Notes under the pieces: model-generated | What the model saw: only the letters and a program-made list of their open reading frames with translations | Databases searched by the model: none | What the model was told of the DNA's origin: nothing | From: Streptomyces asoensis | Lineage (GTDB): Bacteria; Actinomycetota; Actinomycetes; Streptomycetales; Streptomycetaceae | Assembly (NCBI RefSeq): GCF_013085465.1 | Contig: NZ_CP049838.1 | Location: 8,246,001 to 8,310,000, forward strand | Direction of reading: 5' to 3' | DNA: 64,000 nt | Part shown: piece by piece, positions 49,737 to 58,463 of the stretch | Layout of the letters: the number at the start of each line of letters is the position of its first letter | How positions within the stretch are numbered: position 1 is the stretch's first letter | Position numbers and translations under genes: made by a program

Positions 49737-50474
49737 TCATTCGGATCCTGATCCGGGCCCGGCCGGTTGTTCGGTGGCGGGAAGGGAATTCCAGCCGGCC
49801 TCGGGATCGAGTGGCAGTTCCGGGCGGTCGCGCTTGAACGCCTCGGCCTGTTCCTCGAGCTTCGGCAGGGCGTGGTCGGGCGCGCCGAAGCCGCGGAACA
49901 GGGTCGCGCAGTATTCACGGGACAGGAACGCCGCGTCCCACTGCCCGTCCGTGCGCACCCATTGATACGTGTGGTTGTGCAGATTGAGGAACTGGAGGGT
50001 GGCCAGCCGCGGCGGCATCGCGCGGAAGGTGCCCTGGTCGACGGCCTCCGCGAGCAGCCCCGAGATCACCTGTTCGAAGTCGGAACGCTGGCCCAGCAGG
50101 GTCTTCAGCTCCGCGCCGCTCAGACTGCGGTAGTCGTGCTCGTAGACCCAGATGTGGTCGAGTCTGCGGAAGATGATCGTGAGCAGCGATTCGGACAGCA
50201 GGCGCAGCCGCAGCAGGGGATCCGTGTCGAGGTCCGCGATCTGGCGGGCGCGGGAGAGCAGCGGCCCCATCACCCGCGCCTGGATCTCGACGAGCAGGTT
50301 CTCCTTGGAGCCGATGTAGTAGTACAGGGCTCCCTTGGCGAGGCCGACCGCCCGGCCCAGGTCGTTGATGGACGTCGCCGCGTACCCCTGCTGGGCGAAC
50401 AGCGACGCCGCGATGTCGATGATCTTCTGGCGTCTGACCTCGAAACCCGGTCCATGGCCCGGCGGTCGTGGCAT
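49737..50474 (-). CDS. TetR-family regulator, KstR2-like
   Basis: 245 residues, GGGGAGAG before the ATG. N-terminal helix-turn-helix: IIDIAASLFAQQGYAATSINDLGRAVGLAKGALYYYIGSKENLL. The ligand domain (LDHIWVYEHDYRSLSGAELKTLLGQRSDFE ... LQFLNLHNHTYQWV) resembles KstR2-type repressors that bind acyl-CoA thioesters of ring-degradation intermediates. It diverges from the SDR gene at 50735. It may govern this catabolic set and possibly the mycofactocin region, but it is longer than the mycobacterial MftR and 4 kb from mftA, so I do not call it mftR. Confidence 0.9.
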   Translation of the reverse strand: MPRPPGHGPGFEVRRQKIIDIAASLFAQQGYAATSINDLGRAVGLAKGALYYYIGSKENLLVEIQARVMGPLLSRARQIADLDTDPLLRLRLLSESLLTIIFRRLDHIWVYEHDYRSLSGAELKTLLGQRSDFEQVISGLLAEAVDQGTFRAMPPRLATLQFLNLHNHTYQWVRTDGQWDAAFLSREYCATLFRGFGAPDHALPKLEEQAEAFKRDRPELPLDPEAGWNSLPATEQPAGPGSGSE

Positions 50475-50734
50475 CGCTTCTCTCCCCGCTTGACGTGACG
50501 ACGTCGATCAAGGGCGACCCCCGGGACCACGTCGGACGGCTTTTTCGGCAGATCCGGGGGAAGCGGGCTCCGGGGCATCGCACGGTTTGCTAGACCAGAC
50601 GGTACGTCAAAGGGACGGACCCGGGTGCCGCGGTCACGGCTCCCCGGCGGCGCGACCGGGTCCGGGCGGTTCCGGACGCCGTCGGCCGGGAGACACTCGT
50701 CCTGTGACGAGCTGTCTCCAGTGAGGAGTGACGC

Positions 50735-51559
50735 ATGACCACGGTAGGTATCGCCACCGGCGCGGGTCGCGGGACGGGAGAGGCGTGCGCGAGGCGTCTT
50801 GCCGACATGGTGGACGTGCTGTTGCTCGCCGACCGGAACGAGGCGGCGGCGGCCGCGGTCGCGAAGGACCTGGCAGGCCGGGGCGTGAGGGCTGTCGTCG
50901 AGCCGTTCGAAGCGGACGTCACCGACAGGGAGGGCCTTGCCCGGCTGGCCGAGCGGGTCGGGGAGCTCGGCACGCTCCGGGCGGTCGCGCACGCCGACGG
51001 CGTCGAGGCGGGGGAGGCCGGCTGGCGCCGGATCCTCGAGGTCGACTTCGTCGGGACGGCGCTGGTCGCCGAGGCGCTCCGTCCGTTGGCCACCGCCGGT
51101 ACGGCGTTCGTGTACTGCGCCTCGGTGTCCCCGCTGATCGCTCACATCGACCCCGACCCGGTGGTCGCGGCCGTCCTGGACGATCCGCTCCAGGAGGGAT
51201 TCCTCGACGGGATCCGCGAGGCGATCGGCCCGGCCGTCGAGGATCCCGCGTGGGCGTACCCGTGGGCCACCTACGGTGTGCACCGCTTCGCCCGCGCCGA
51301 GGCGGTGCGGCTCGGGCCGGTGGGCGCGCGCGTGTGCTCCCTGTCGCCCGGTGCCATCGACACCCCGGGGACCCGGCTGGAGGCGGCGCGGCACGAGTCG
51401 GTACGGCAGCTCATCGGGCGCACGCCGCTGGGCCGCACCGGCCGGTACGACGAGGTCGCCGCCGTCGCCGCGTTCCTGGTGTCGGACGAGGCGAGCTTCG
51501 TCAACGGCGTCGACATCGTCGTCGACGGCGGTCTGTGCGCGGCGGTGCAGGACGAGTGA
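50735..51559 (+). CDS. SDR family oxidoreductase with altered active site
   Basis: 274 residues. Rossmann glycine motif GIATGAGRGTGEACA (TGAGRGTG), NADP/NAD Asp in LLADRNE, later CASVSPL (Ser), LSPGAIDTPGT, and the C-terminal FLVSDEASFVNGVDIVVDGG. The catalytic YxxxK reads YGVHR (TYGVHRFAR), so Lys is replaced by Arg, and NAG is replaced by AHADG. Such changes might reflect a changed reaction. It diverges from the TetR gene. As a neighbour of the mycofactocin genes it is a candidate client dehydrogenase, but this is not shown by the sequence. Confidence 0.88.
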   Translation: MTTVGIATGAGRGTGEACARRLADMVDVLLLADRNEAAAAAVAKDLAGRGVRAVVEPFEADVTDREGLARLAERVGELGTLRAVAHADGVEAGEAGWRRILEVDFVGTALVAEALRPLATAGTAFVYCASVSPLIAHIDPDPVVAAVLDDPLQEGFLDGIREAIGPAVEDPAWAYPWATYGVHRFARAEAVRLGPVGARVCSLSPGAIDTPGTRLEAARHESVRQLIGRTPLGRTGRYDEVAAVAAFLVSDEASFVNGVDIVVDGGLCAAVQDE

Positions 51560-51624
51560 CGCCGGGCGGCGCGCCACCGCGGCTCAGGAGGACGTCGCCT
51601 TGAGGTTTCCGAGGTAGGCCGGGC

Positions 51625-51959
51625 GCTCTGCCGTGCGGTGGGTCAGGCGGCGGGCCCGGATCTGGGCCGGCAGGGCGTCGGGCGGGAGCGCCTCGCGGCT
51701 TGCGGCGGTCGTCGGTCTCGTCGGCTCGCCCGCTCTGCCGTGCCGTGGGTCAGGGGGGCGGGCGCGGGCCCGGATCTGGGCCGGCAGGGCGTCGGGCGGG
51801 AGCGCCTCGCGGCTTGCGGCGGTCGTCGGTCTCGTCGGCTCGCCCGCTCTGCCGTGCCGTGGGTCAGGGGGGCGGGCGCGGGCCCGGATCTGGGCCGGCA
51901 GGGCGTCGGGCGGGAGCGCCTCGCGGCTCGCGGCCGTCGTCGGTCTCGTCGGTCTCCGC
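51625..51959. repeat. Three tandem copies of a 107/114-bp unit
   Basis: Units start at 51625 (107 bp, lacking 7 bp), 51732 (114 bp) and 51846 (114 bp), each opening GCTCTGCCGTGC and containing GGATCTGGGCCGGCAGGG. Copies two and three are nearly identical. The third copy includes the last codons and stop of the hydratase-like gene on the minus strand; the other two are extra copies of that gene end. 114 bp is 38 codons. Confidence 0.92.
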
Positions 51960-53000
51960 GATCTCGTCGATCAGCCCCCATCGCAGGGCGGTGGTGGCGT
52001 CGAGTCGGGCGCCGCTCAGCATCATCCACGCCGCCCGCCACCGGCCGATCCGCCGGGGCACGCTCACCGTGCCGCCGGCGCCGGGCACCAGACCCATCGC
52101 GACCTCGGGCAGCTGGAAGAACGCCCCCGGTGAGGAGACCAGACGCCCCGCGAAGGCCGCCATCTCCAGACCCGCGCCCACCGCCGCGCCCTGAACGCGG
52201 ACCGTCACCCGGTCCCGCATCCGGTCGATCAGCCGCCAGGGCGCCCGGTCCAGCCGTACCAGACAGGCCGCGACCAGGTCCGTGGCCGTCCCGAACTCGG
52301 ACAGGTCGCCGCCACTGGAGAACACCGTCCCGGCACCGGCCAGTTCGACCCGGTCGACCGTGCCGTCGAGCAGGGCGAGTTCCAGGGCCTCGAACAGCTC
52401 CTCGCGCATCCGGAAGCTGAACGCGTTGCGCCGGCGCGGGCGGTCGAGCAGGACGGACAGCCGGTCGTTCTCCCGCCGGACGCGGACCAGTGGGCCCTCC
52501 TCCGGAGCAGCCCCGGGTGTACCGCGGTCGGCGAGCCAGGACGCGAACTCCGTTCCGCCGAGAAGCATCGAGTAGGCCGCCGCCTCGGCCGCCAGGCCCT
52601 GGAGGGTGCCGAGGCGCGGCGTCTGTCGCAGCAACTGCCCCAGCACCAGGCTCGCCCGCGGGTGACGTCCGACGAGCCGGGCGAGCTCGTCGAACGCGAC
52701 CAGCGGATCGTGGACGGTCACCAACTCCCGTGCCTCGGCGCCGACCTGGGGTGCCGCCAGGGTCAGCGTCAAAGCCTCCAGCAGCGGTCGCAGCCGGTCC
52801 GGTGGCTGCCGGGTCGCGATGCCGAAGGTCAGCGGCAAGGAGTCGGCCAACCGGGCGGCCTCGGCCTCGACCCGGCTCGCGGCCACGTCGTGCCAGTCGT
52901 CGAGCACCAGGCACCGCACGGGATTTCCCACCCGTCCGTCGGAACGGAGCATCAGCCCTTCGTCGCCGTGCAGCGGGTCGTCGCTGTGCGTCGGGCTCAT
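51864..53000 (-). CDS. Enoyl-CoA hydratase/isomerase family protein with long N-terminal extension
   Basis: 378 residues from ATG 53000 (ATG 52952 possible; neither has a strong site). Residues ~1-150 are an extra helical region (LVLDDWHDVAASRVEAEAARLADSLP ... LLRQTPRLGTLQGLAAEAAAYSMLLGG). The crotonase core follows: LDRPRRRNAFSFRMREEL, SSGGDLSEFG (oxyanion hole), QGAAVGAGLEMAAFAGRLV and LPEVAMGLVPGAGGTVSVPRRIG with a PE catalytic glutamate. An N-terminal extension on a crotonase core is reminiscent of DpgC-like enzymes. The C-terminus is Arg/Pro rich and lies in the tandem repeats. Same strand as the upstream GMC gene. Confidence 0.85.
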   Translation of the reverse strand: MSPTHSDDPLHGDEGLMLRSDGRVGNPVRCLVLDDWHDVAASRVEAEAARLADSLPLTFGIATRQPPDRLRPLLEALTLTLAAPQVGAEARELVTVHDPLVAFDELARLVGRHPRASLVLGQLLRQTPRLGTLQGLAAEAAAYSMLLGGTEFASWLADRGTPGAAPEEGPLVRVRRENDRLSVLLDRPRRRNAFSFRMREELFEALELALLDGTVDRVELAGAGTVFSSGGDLSEFGTATDLVAACLVRLDRAPWRLIDRMRDRVTVRVQGAAVGAGLEMAAFAGRLVSSPGAFFQLPEVAMGLVPGAGGTVSVPRRIGRWRAAWMMLSGARLDATTALRWGLIDEIAETDETDDGREPRGAPARRPAGPDPGPRPPP

Positions 53001-53065
53001 CGGCCCGGTCCGAGGGACACCGTGAGCTGTGCGCCGACGTTCCGCGCTGCCTCCTCCGGACCGGT

Positions 53066-54673
53066 TCACGTCAGGCCGCGCCGCATGGCGTCGGCGACGA
53101 GTTCGCCGATGAGGACGGCGGTGGCCGCCGGGCCCCGCAGCGGGGGCGCGGGCAGGATCGACGTGTCCGCGACCCGCAGACCGCCGACACCGTGCACCCT
53201 TCCGTAGCGGTCGACGGCGGCCCCGGGATCGTCGGCGGGGCCCAGCGGAACCGTGCCGCACGTGTGGTGGGCCGTGCCGAGATGGCCGAGGACCCACCGG
53301 TCGAGCAGGCGGTCGTCGTCCAGCACCGGCGCCCCCGGCTCCACGAGCCCGCCGGAGACCTCCCCGAAGGCACGCGTGGCGGCCAACTCCGCGGTGACAC
53401 GGACCGCTTCGCGCATGCGTTGCCGGTCCCGCGCGGTCGACAGATAGCCGTAGTCGAGGCTCGGAGGCGTCGCGGGATCGGCGGAACGGGTCCGCATCCG
53501 GCCGCTCAGCCGCGGGGTCTGGACGGAGACGAGGAACGCGAGGGGTGCGCCGGGACCGGGAACGGGCACCCGTCCGCCCGTCAGCCCGGCCATGGGCACG
53601 AGGGACTGGAGTATCTCCAGGTCACCCGGGTGGTCCCCGTCCGGCGAGGACAGATGCAGGGCCCCGCCGAGCCATGAGTCGGCGGGCGCCGGCAGCGGCC
53701 GTCGGGGCGTCCACTCCAGGGCCACCTGGGGATGGTCGCCGAACCGGGCTCCGACGGCGGGGGCGTCCCGGACGACGGGGACACCGAGGGCCTCCAGGTC
53801 CCGACGCGGCCCGATGCCCGACAGATGCAGCAGGTGAGGGGAGCGGAACGCCCCCGCACAGAGCACGACTTCGCCGCAGTCGACCGTTCTGCGGCGCCCG
53901 TGCCGCTCGACCTCCACGCCGGTCGCGCGGCCGCGCGTGACGACGACCCGCAGGACCGCACTGCCCCCTTCCACCAGGAGGTTGGGCCGGCCGGACGCGC
54001 CCAGCAGGTAGCCGATGCCGGTGTTGACGCGCACCCCGTCCACGGCGTTGGACGGCACCGGACCGAATCCCGGCGGGTCCTGGGCGTTCTTGTCCGGCTC
54101 CTCGGGAAAGCCCAGCCGGTGAGCGGCCGCCCGGAACGCGACGGCGGCGGGGTGGCCGAGCTTCGCACGGCGCACGGGTACCGGCCCGTGGTCGCCGTGC
54201 AGCGGGCCGGCGCCATGGTCGAGGTCGCTCTCCAGGGCGCGGAGCAGGGGCAGCACCCGGTCGTAGGACCAGGCCGCGCCTCCCACGGCCGACCAGCGGT
54301 CGAAGTCGTCCTGCCGGGCGCGGACGAAGTACCCGCCGTTGACGGTGGTCGAGCCGCCGAGGCAGCGCCCCCGGACGACCGTGTACGGACGCGTCGGAGT
54401 GAGGTGCACGGCGTACGCCTGGACGGCCGGGTGGCCGGGCTGCGCGCCGGGGACGAGTCGCGCGTCCAGCAACTCGGGTGCGAACGCACCCGGTTGACGC
54501 GGTACCGGGCCCGCCTCCAGCAGCAGGACGGTGCGGTCGGGGTCCTCGCTGAGCCGCGCCGCGAGGGCGGCGCCGCTGCCACCGGCGCCCACCACGATGA
54601 CGTCCGGGTGGCGGACGCGGCGGTACCCGTGCTCGGCCCGCTCCGGTCGCTCGGGCCGCTCGGTCCTCTTCAT
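53066..54673 (-). CDS. mftG: GMC flavoprotein oxidoreductase, mycofactocin-associated (MftG-like)
   Basis: 535 residues from ATG 54673. FAD-binding start DVIVVGAGGSGAALAARLSE, the GMC signatures (TVVRGRCLGGSTTVNGGYFVR; GAFRSPHLLHLSGIGP) and the C-terminal catalytic region with HHTCGTVPLG and VADTSILP ... GPAATAVLIGE. GMC enzymes oxidise alcohols with FAD. In mycobacteria the mycofactocin-linked GMC protein MftG helps pass electrons from reduced mycofactocin to respiration. It diverges from mftA, so shared control is likely. Assignment rests on position plus family. Confidence 0.85.
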   Translation of the reverse strand: MKRTERPERPERAEHGYRRVRHPDVIVVGAGGSGAALAARLSEDPDRTVLLLEAGPVPRQPGAFAPELLDARLVPGAQPGHPAVQAYAVHLTPTRPYTVVRGRCLGGSTTVNGGYFVRARQDDFDRWSAVGGAAWSYDRVLPLLRALESDLDHGAGPLHGDHGPVPVRRAKLGHPAAVAFRAAAHRLGFPEEPDKNAQDPPGFGPVPSNAVDGVRVNTGIGYLLGASGRPNLLVEGGSAVLRVVVTRGRATGVEVERHGRRRTVDCGEVVLCAGAFRSPHLLHLSGIGPRRDLEALGVPVVRDAPAVGARFGDHPQVALEWTPRRPLPAPADSWLGGALHLSSPDGDHPGDLEILQSLVPMAGLTGGRVPVPGPGAPLAFLVSVQTPRLSGRMRTRSADPATPPSLDYGYLSTARDRQRMREAVRVTAELAATRAFGEVSGGLVEPGAPVLDDDRLLDRWVLGHLGTAHHTCGTVPLGPADDPGAAVDRYGRVHGVGGLRVADTSILPAPPLRGPAATAVLIGELVADAMRRGLT

Positions 54674-54866
54674 GGGCACGTGATTCAAAGCGCGCCGGCC
54701 GGCCCGCGCGGCGGTGCGTCCCGGTGGCCGGGACCGGCCCGGGTGCCGGGCGTTCCGGTGACCTAGCGTCGGCGCGTACGCGAGTCGGCGGCGCGGACCT
54801 CCCCGGTTGCGGCGCGCGCCTCTTCAGTTCCGACACCGGGCGCCCTGGGCGCCCAGGGAGAGCCGC

Positions 54867-54995
54867 ATGAACGAGCTCCGCTCCGCCCAGTCCGAAGAGA
54901 CCGTCACCGAGGCCGAGGCCTTCACCGAGGATGTGATCGAGGCCGAGGATCTCCTGGAGGAGATCTCCATCGACGGTATGTGCGGCGTCTACTAG
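54867..54995 (+). CDS. mftA: Mycofactocin precursor peptide MftA
   Basis: 42 residues. GGGAGAG precedes the ATG. The peptide has an acidic leader (SEETVTEAEAFTEDVIEAEDLLEE) and ends ISIDGMCGVY, the diagnostic MftA C-terminus. The terminal Val-Tyr pair is decarboxylated and cross-linked by MftC and later released by MftE to become the cofactor core. mftB starts ten bases later, followed by mftC-F in the expected order, so identification is very secure even though the gene is too short for many gene finders. Confidence 0.97.
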   Translation: MNELRSAQSEETVTEAEAFTEDVIEAEDLLEEISIDGMCGVY

Positions 54996-55005
54996 GCGCC
55001 GCCGG

Positions 55006-55281
55006 ATGCCAGGGATGGACCTCGACCGTGCCTGGGACCTGCATCCGCAGGTCTCGGTGCGGCCCGAACCCTTCGGCGCGCTGCTCTACCACTTCGGAAC
55101 CCGCAGACTCTCGTTCCTCAAGGACCGCCGGCTCCTGGCCGTCGTCCAGGGCCTCGCCCACGCGCCCACGGCCCGTGCCGCCTGCCGGGCCGCGGGCCTC
55201 GGAGAGGACGAGCTGCCCCGCTACGGCCGGGCCCTCGCCGTCCTCGTCCGGTCGTCGATGGTCGTCGGAAGGACCTCATGA
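55006..55281 (+). CDS. mftB: MftB, RiPP-recognition chaperone
   Basis: 91 residues, PqqD-like winged helix (RRE) fold: PQVSVRPEPFGALLYHFGTRRLSFLKDRRLLAVVQGLA then a helical C-terminus. MftB binds the MftA leader and presents it to the radical SAM enzyme MftC. ATG 55006 lies near the mftA stop; a second ATG at 55015 is possible. Its stop overlaps the mftC start (ATGA). Confidence 0.95.
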   Translation: MPGMDLDRAWDLHPQVSVRPEPFGALLYHFGTRRLSFLKDRRLLAVVQGLAHAPTARAACRAAGLGEDELPRYGRALAVLVRSSMVVGRTS

Positions 55282-56480
55282 CCACCACGTCCCGGCTGGT
55301 CGACCTGTTCGAGCACGGGCTCGACGCACCGATCTGCCTCACCTGGGAACTCACCTACGCGTGCAACCTGTCCTGCACCCACTGCCTGTCCAGTTCCGGC
55401 CGACGCGACCCCCGCGAGCTGAGCACCGCGCAGGCCAAGGCCGTCATCGACGAACTGGAGGCCATGCAGGTCTTCTACGTCAACATCGGCGGCGGCGAGC
55501 CCACCGTCCGCGCCGACTTCTGGGAGCTTCTGGACTACGCCACGGCACACCACGTGGGAGTGAAGTTCTCCACCAACGGCGTCCGCATCACTCCCGGAGC
55601 GGCCGAGCGACTAGCCCGCAACGACTACGTGGATGTCCAGATCTCGCTCGACGGCGCGACCGCCGACGTCAACGACGCGGTGCGCGGACCCGGTTCGTAC
55701 ACGACGGCGCTGCGGGCCATGGAGAACCTCGCCGCCGCCGGACTGCGCGAGTTCAAGATCTCGGTGGTCTGCACCCGGCACAACATCCCGCAGCTGGACG
55801 CCTTCAAGGCGCTGGCCGACCGGTTCGGCGCCCAACTGCGCCTGACCCGGCTGCGTCCCTCCGGACGCGGCGCCGACGTCTGGGACGACCTGCATCCGAC
55901 GGCCGCGCAGCAACGCGAGCTGTACGACTGGCTGTCGGCGCACGGCGAGCGGGTGCTGACGGGGGACTCCTTCTTCCATCTCTCCGCGTACGGCGAGGCG
56001 TTGCCCGGTCTCAACCTGTGCGGCGCCGGACGCGTCGTCTGCCTGATCGACCCGGTCGGCGACGTGTACGCCTGCCCGTTCGCCATCCACGAGGAGTTCC
56101 TCGCCGGAAACGTGACCGGGCCGGGCGGCTTCCCGGGGGTGTGGCGCGACTCCGAGCTGCTGCGGCGGCTGCGTACCCCGCAGCACGGCGGAGCCTGTGC
56201 CTCCTGCGCCTTCTACGACACGTGCAAGGGCGGCTGCATGGCCGCGAAGTTCTTCACCGGGCTTCCGCTGGACGGGCCCGACCCCGAGTGCGTGCGGGGG
56301 CACGGTGAGGCGCTGCTGGCCCAGCGCGACGGGACCCCGGTGCCCAGGCCGTCCGGCGACCACTCCCGCAGGGCCGTGCCGCTCGTCCTCACCCGCCGGC
56401 CGCCGGTCGGCCACTGCGACGAGAGCCCGCTGGCCGGGCCGGCTCCGACGCCGACCGGAAAGGACGCGGCACATGCCTAG
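55278..56480 (+). CDS. mftC: MftC, radical SAM/SPASM maturase
   Basis: 400 residues. The radical SAM cluster motif CNLSCTHC (CxxxCxxC) is near residue 29, then GGGEPT, STNG, SLDG. The C-terminal SPASM region has cysteines in LNLCGAGRVVC, YACPF, CASCAFYDTCKGGC for auxiliary 4Fe-4S clusters. In known systems MftC oxidatively decarboxylates the MftA terminal tyrosine and cross-links it to the preceding valine. The last ~50 residues are a Pro/Arg-rich tail, which overlaps mftD by eight bases. Confidence 0.96.
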   Translation: MTTTSRLVDLFEHGLDAPICLTWELTYACNLSCTHCLSSSGRRDPRELSTAQAKAVIDELEAMQVFYVNIGGGEPTVRADFWELLDYATAHHVGVKFSTNGVRITPGAAERLARNDYVDVQISLDGATADVNDAVRGPGSYTTALRAMENLAAAGLREFKISVVCTRHNIPQLDAFKALADRFGAQLRLTRLRPSGRGADVWDDLHPTAAQQRELYDWLSAHGERVLTGDSFFHLSAYGEALPGLNLCGAGRVVCLIDPVGDVYACPFAIHEEFLAGNVTGPGGFPGVWRDSELLRRLRTPQHGGACASCAFYDTCKGGCMAAKFFTGLPLDGPDPECVRGHGEALLAQRDGTPVPRPSGDHSRRAVPLVLTRRPPVGHCDESPLAGPAPTPTGKDAAHA

Positions 56481-57705
56481 GAACCCCTGGTTCGAGACGG
56501 TGGCCGAAGCACAGCGCAGGGCCCGAAAGCGGCTGCCGAGGCCGGTCTACGGCGCGCTCGTCGCGGGCTCGGAGCGCGGTCGCACGATCGACGCCAATCC
56601 GGCGGCCTTCGCCGAACTGGGCTTCGCCCCACGGGTCGTCGGCCACCACGCCGGACGCGACCTGACCACGACCGTGCTGGGTGTGCCCACCGCGCTGCCC
56701 GTGCTCATCTCGCCGACCGGAGTGCAGGCCGTCCACCCGGACGGGGAGGTGGCCGTGGCCCGGGCCGCCGCGAGCCGGGGCGTCATCATGGGGCTGAGCT
56801 CGTTCGCGAGCAAGCCCGTCGAGGAGGTGGCCGGCGCCCAGCCGGACCTCTTCTTCCAGCTCTACTGGAGCGGAACGCGCGAGACGATGACGCAGCGCAT
56901 GGACCGGGCCAGGGCCGCCGGCGCGAAGGCGCTCATCGTCACCCTCGACTGGTCCTTCTCGCACGGCCGGGACTGGGGCAGCCCCGCCGTCCCGGAGAAG
57001 CTCGACCTCCGGACCATGCTGCGGTTCGCCCCCGCGGTACTGCCCCGGCCCGGGTGGCTGTGGCGGTACGCCAGGTCCGGCCGGCTCCCCGAACTCACCG
57101 TGCCCAACCTGCGCGCCCCCGGCGCCGAGGCGCCCGGCTTCTTCGCGGCCTACGGCGAGTGGATGCAGACCACGCCCCCGACCTGGGAGGACGTCAAGTG
57201 GCTGGGCGAGGAGTGGGGCGGCCCCCTGCTCCTCAAGGGCGTGACCAGGGTCGACGACGCCAAGCGGGCCGTCGACGCGGGGGTGACGGCCCTGTCCGTC
57301 TCCAACCACGGCGGCAACAACCTGGACACCACCCCCGCCACGATCCGTATCCTCCCCTCCATCGCCGAAGCCGTCGGCGACGAGGTCGAAGTCCTCCTCG
57401 ACGGCGGCGTCCGCCGGGGCGGCGACGTGGCGAAGGCGCTCGCCCTCGGGGCCCGTGCCGTCCTGATCGGCCGAGCCTGTCTCTGGGGCCTCGCGGCGAA
57501 CGGACAGGCCGGTGTCGAGAACGTGCTGGACATCCTGCGCGGCGGGCTCGACTCGGCGGTGCTGGGCCTCGGGCACTCCTCCGTCCACGAGCTGGGACCC
57601 GAGGACCTGGTGATACCTCCGGGCTTCCCGCTCGCCCTGGGCGGCGGAGGCCTACCGGTGGCGCCCTCGGCGGCCCCGGCCGACGTCGAGTCACCGGTCG
57701 CCTGA
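56473..57705 (+). CDS. mftD: MftD, FMN-dependent alpha-hydroxy-acid dehydrogenase family
   Basis: 410 residues from ATG 56473, preceded by AAAGGA. Flavin-barrel signatures are visible: PVLISPTGVQAVHPDGE, FFQLYWS, SVSNHGGNNLDTTPATIRILP and DGGVRRGGDVAKALALGARAVLIGR (FMN phosphate binding). MftD oxidatively deaminates the pyrrolidinone intermediate to the redox-active alpha-keto-amide (pre-mycofactocin). Position between mftC and mftE matches the mycobacterial order. Confidence 0.95.
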   Translation: MPRNPWFETVAEAQRRARKRLPRPVYGALVAGSERGRTIDANPAAFAELGFAPRVVGHHAGRDLTTTVLGVPTALPVLISPTGVQAVHPDGEVAVARAAASRGVIMGLSSFASKPVEEVAGAQPDLFFQLYWSGTRETMTQRMDRARAAGAKALIVTLDWSFSHGRDWGSPAVPEKLDLRTMLRFAPAVLPRPGWLWRYARSGRLPELTVPNLRAPGAEAPGFFAAYGEWMQTTPPTWEDVKWLGEEWGGPLLLKGVTRVDDAKRAVDAGVTALSVSNHGGNNLDTTPATIRILPSIAEAVGDEVEVLLDGGVRRGGDVAKALALGARAVLIGRACLWGLAANGQAGVENVLDILRGGLDSAVLGLGHSSVHELGPEDLVIPPGFPLALGGGGLPVAPSAAPADVESPVA

Positions 57706-57707
57706 GC

Positions 57708-58463
57708 ATGGCGGGGGACGCCATGGCGCGAGTCCTGGCCGACACCGCCTGGCCGGCCGTGCCGCCCGGCGTGCTCGTCCTGGTTCCGGTCGGGTCCACC
57801 GAGCAGCACGGACCGCATCTGCCCCTCGACACCGACACCGTCGTCGCCCACGCCGTCGCCCGGCGGACGGCCGACGCCCTCGCCCCGGGACCGCACGGCC
57901 CACCGCTGGTCGCACCGCCGCTCGGCTACGGCGCCAGCGGCGAACACGCGGACTTTCCGGGGACCGTCTCGATCGGGCACGACGCGCTGCGCGTGGTCAT
58001 CGTGGAACTGGCGCGCTCGCTGTCCCGGTGGGCGGGCCGCGTCGTCTTCGTCAACGGCCACGGCGGCAACACCGCCACCCTCGACACCGCCCTCGGCCTG
58101 CTGCGGGCCGAGGGCCACGACGCCGGATGGACCGGCTGTGAGGTGCCGGGCGGCGACGCGCACGCCGGCCGCGCGGAGACCTCCGTGCTGCTGCACCTGG
58201 CTCCGGAGCGGGTACGACTCGACGCCGCCGTCGCCGGTGACACCCGGCCGCTGGCGGTGCTGCTGCCGGAGTTGACGTCCCGCGGTGTCCGCGCCGTCTC
58301 GCCCTCCGGTGTGCTCGGCGATCCCGCCGGGGCCTCCGCCGAGGAGGGCCGCCGGGCGGCGGAGTCGATGGTGGCCACGACGGTCCGCCGGATCACCGCG
58401 TGGACCTGCGACGCCAGGGGCCGCCTCACCGATCCGGCACATCCGAAGGCCGTACGCCGGTGA
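57708..58463 (+). CDS. mftE: MftE, creatininase-like peptidase
   Basis: 251 residues from ATG 57708; ATG 57723 (MARVLADT) has a nicer GGGGGAC site and is an equal candidate. Creatininase-fold metal residues are in VPVGSTEQHGPHLPLDTDT (Glu/His/Asp), YGASGEHADFPGTVS, VNGHGGN and the conserved GDAHAGRAETS (Glu). MftE cleaves the modified MftA to release the Val-Tyr-derived AHDP. Stop overlaps the mftF start (GTGA). Confidence 0.94.
   Translation: MAGDAMARVLADTAWPAVPPGVLVLVPVGSTEQHGPHLPLDTDTVVAHAVARRTADALAPGPHGPPLVAPPLGYGASGEHADFPGTVSIGHDALRVVIVELARSLSRWAGRVVFVNGHGGNTATLDTALGLLRAEGHDAGWTGCEVPGGDAHAGRAETSVLLHLAPERVRLDAAVAGDTRPLAVLLPELTSRGVRAVSPSGVLGDPAGASAEEGRRAAESMVATTVRRITAWTCDARGRLTDPAHPKAVRR

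Noticed and set aside
49737-50474. Calling the TetR regulator mftR
   Set aside because: It is 245 residues, KstR2-like, and faces another SDR gene 4 kb from mftA; MftR is shorter and usually adjacent to mftA.
51625-51959. CRISPR array
   Set aside because: The repeats are contiguous 107/114-bp units with no spacers, and no cas genes are present.
51643-52914. Arg/Pro-rich repeat protein on the minus strand through the tandem repeats
   Set aside because: The 38-residue repeats exist in this frame only because the DNA repeat is 114 bp. The hydratase frame beside it has the family motifs and stops inside copy three.
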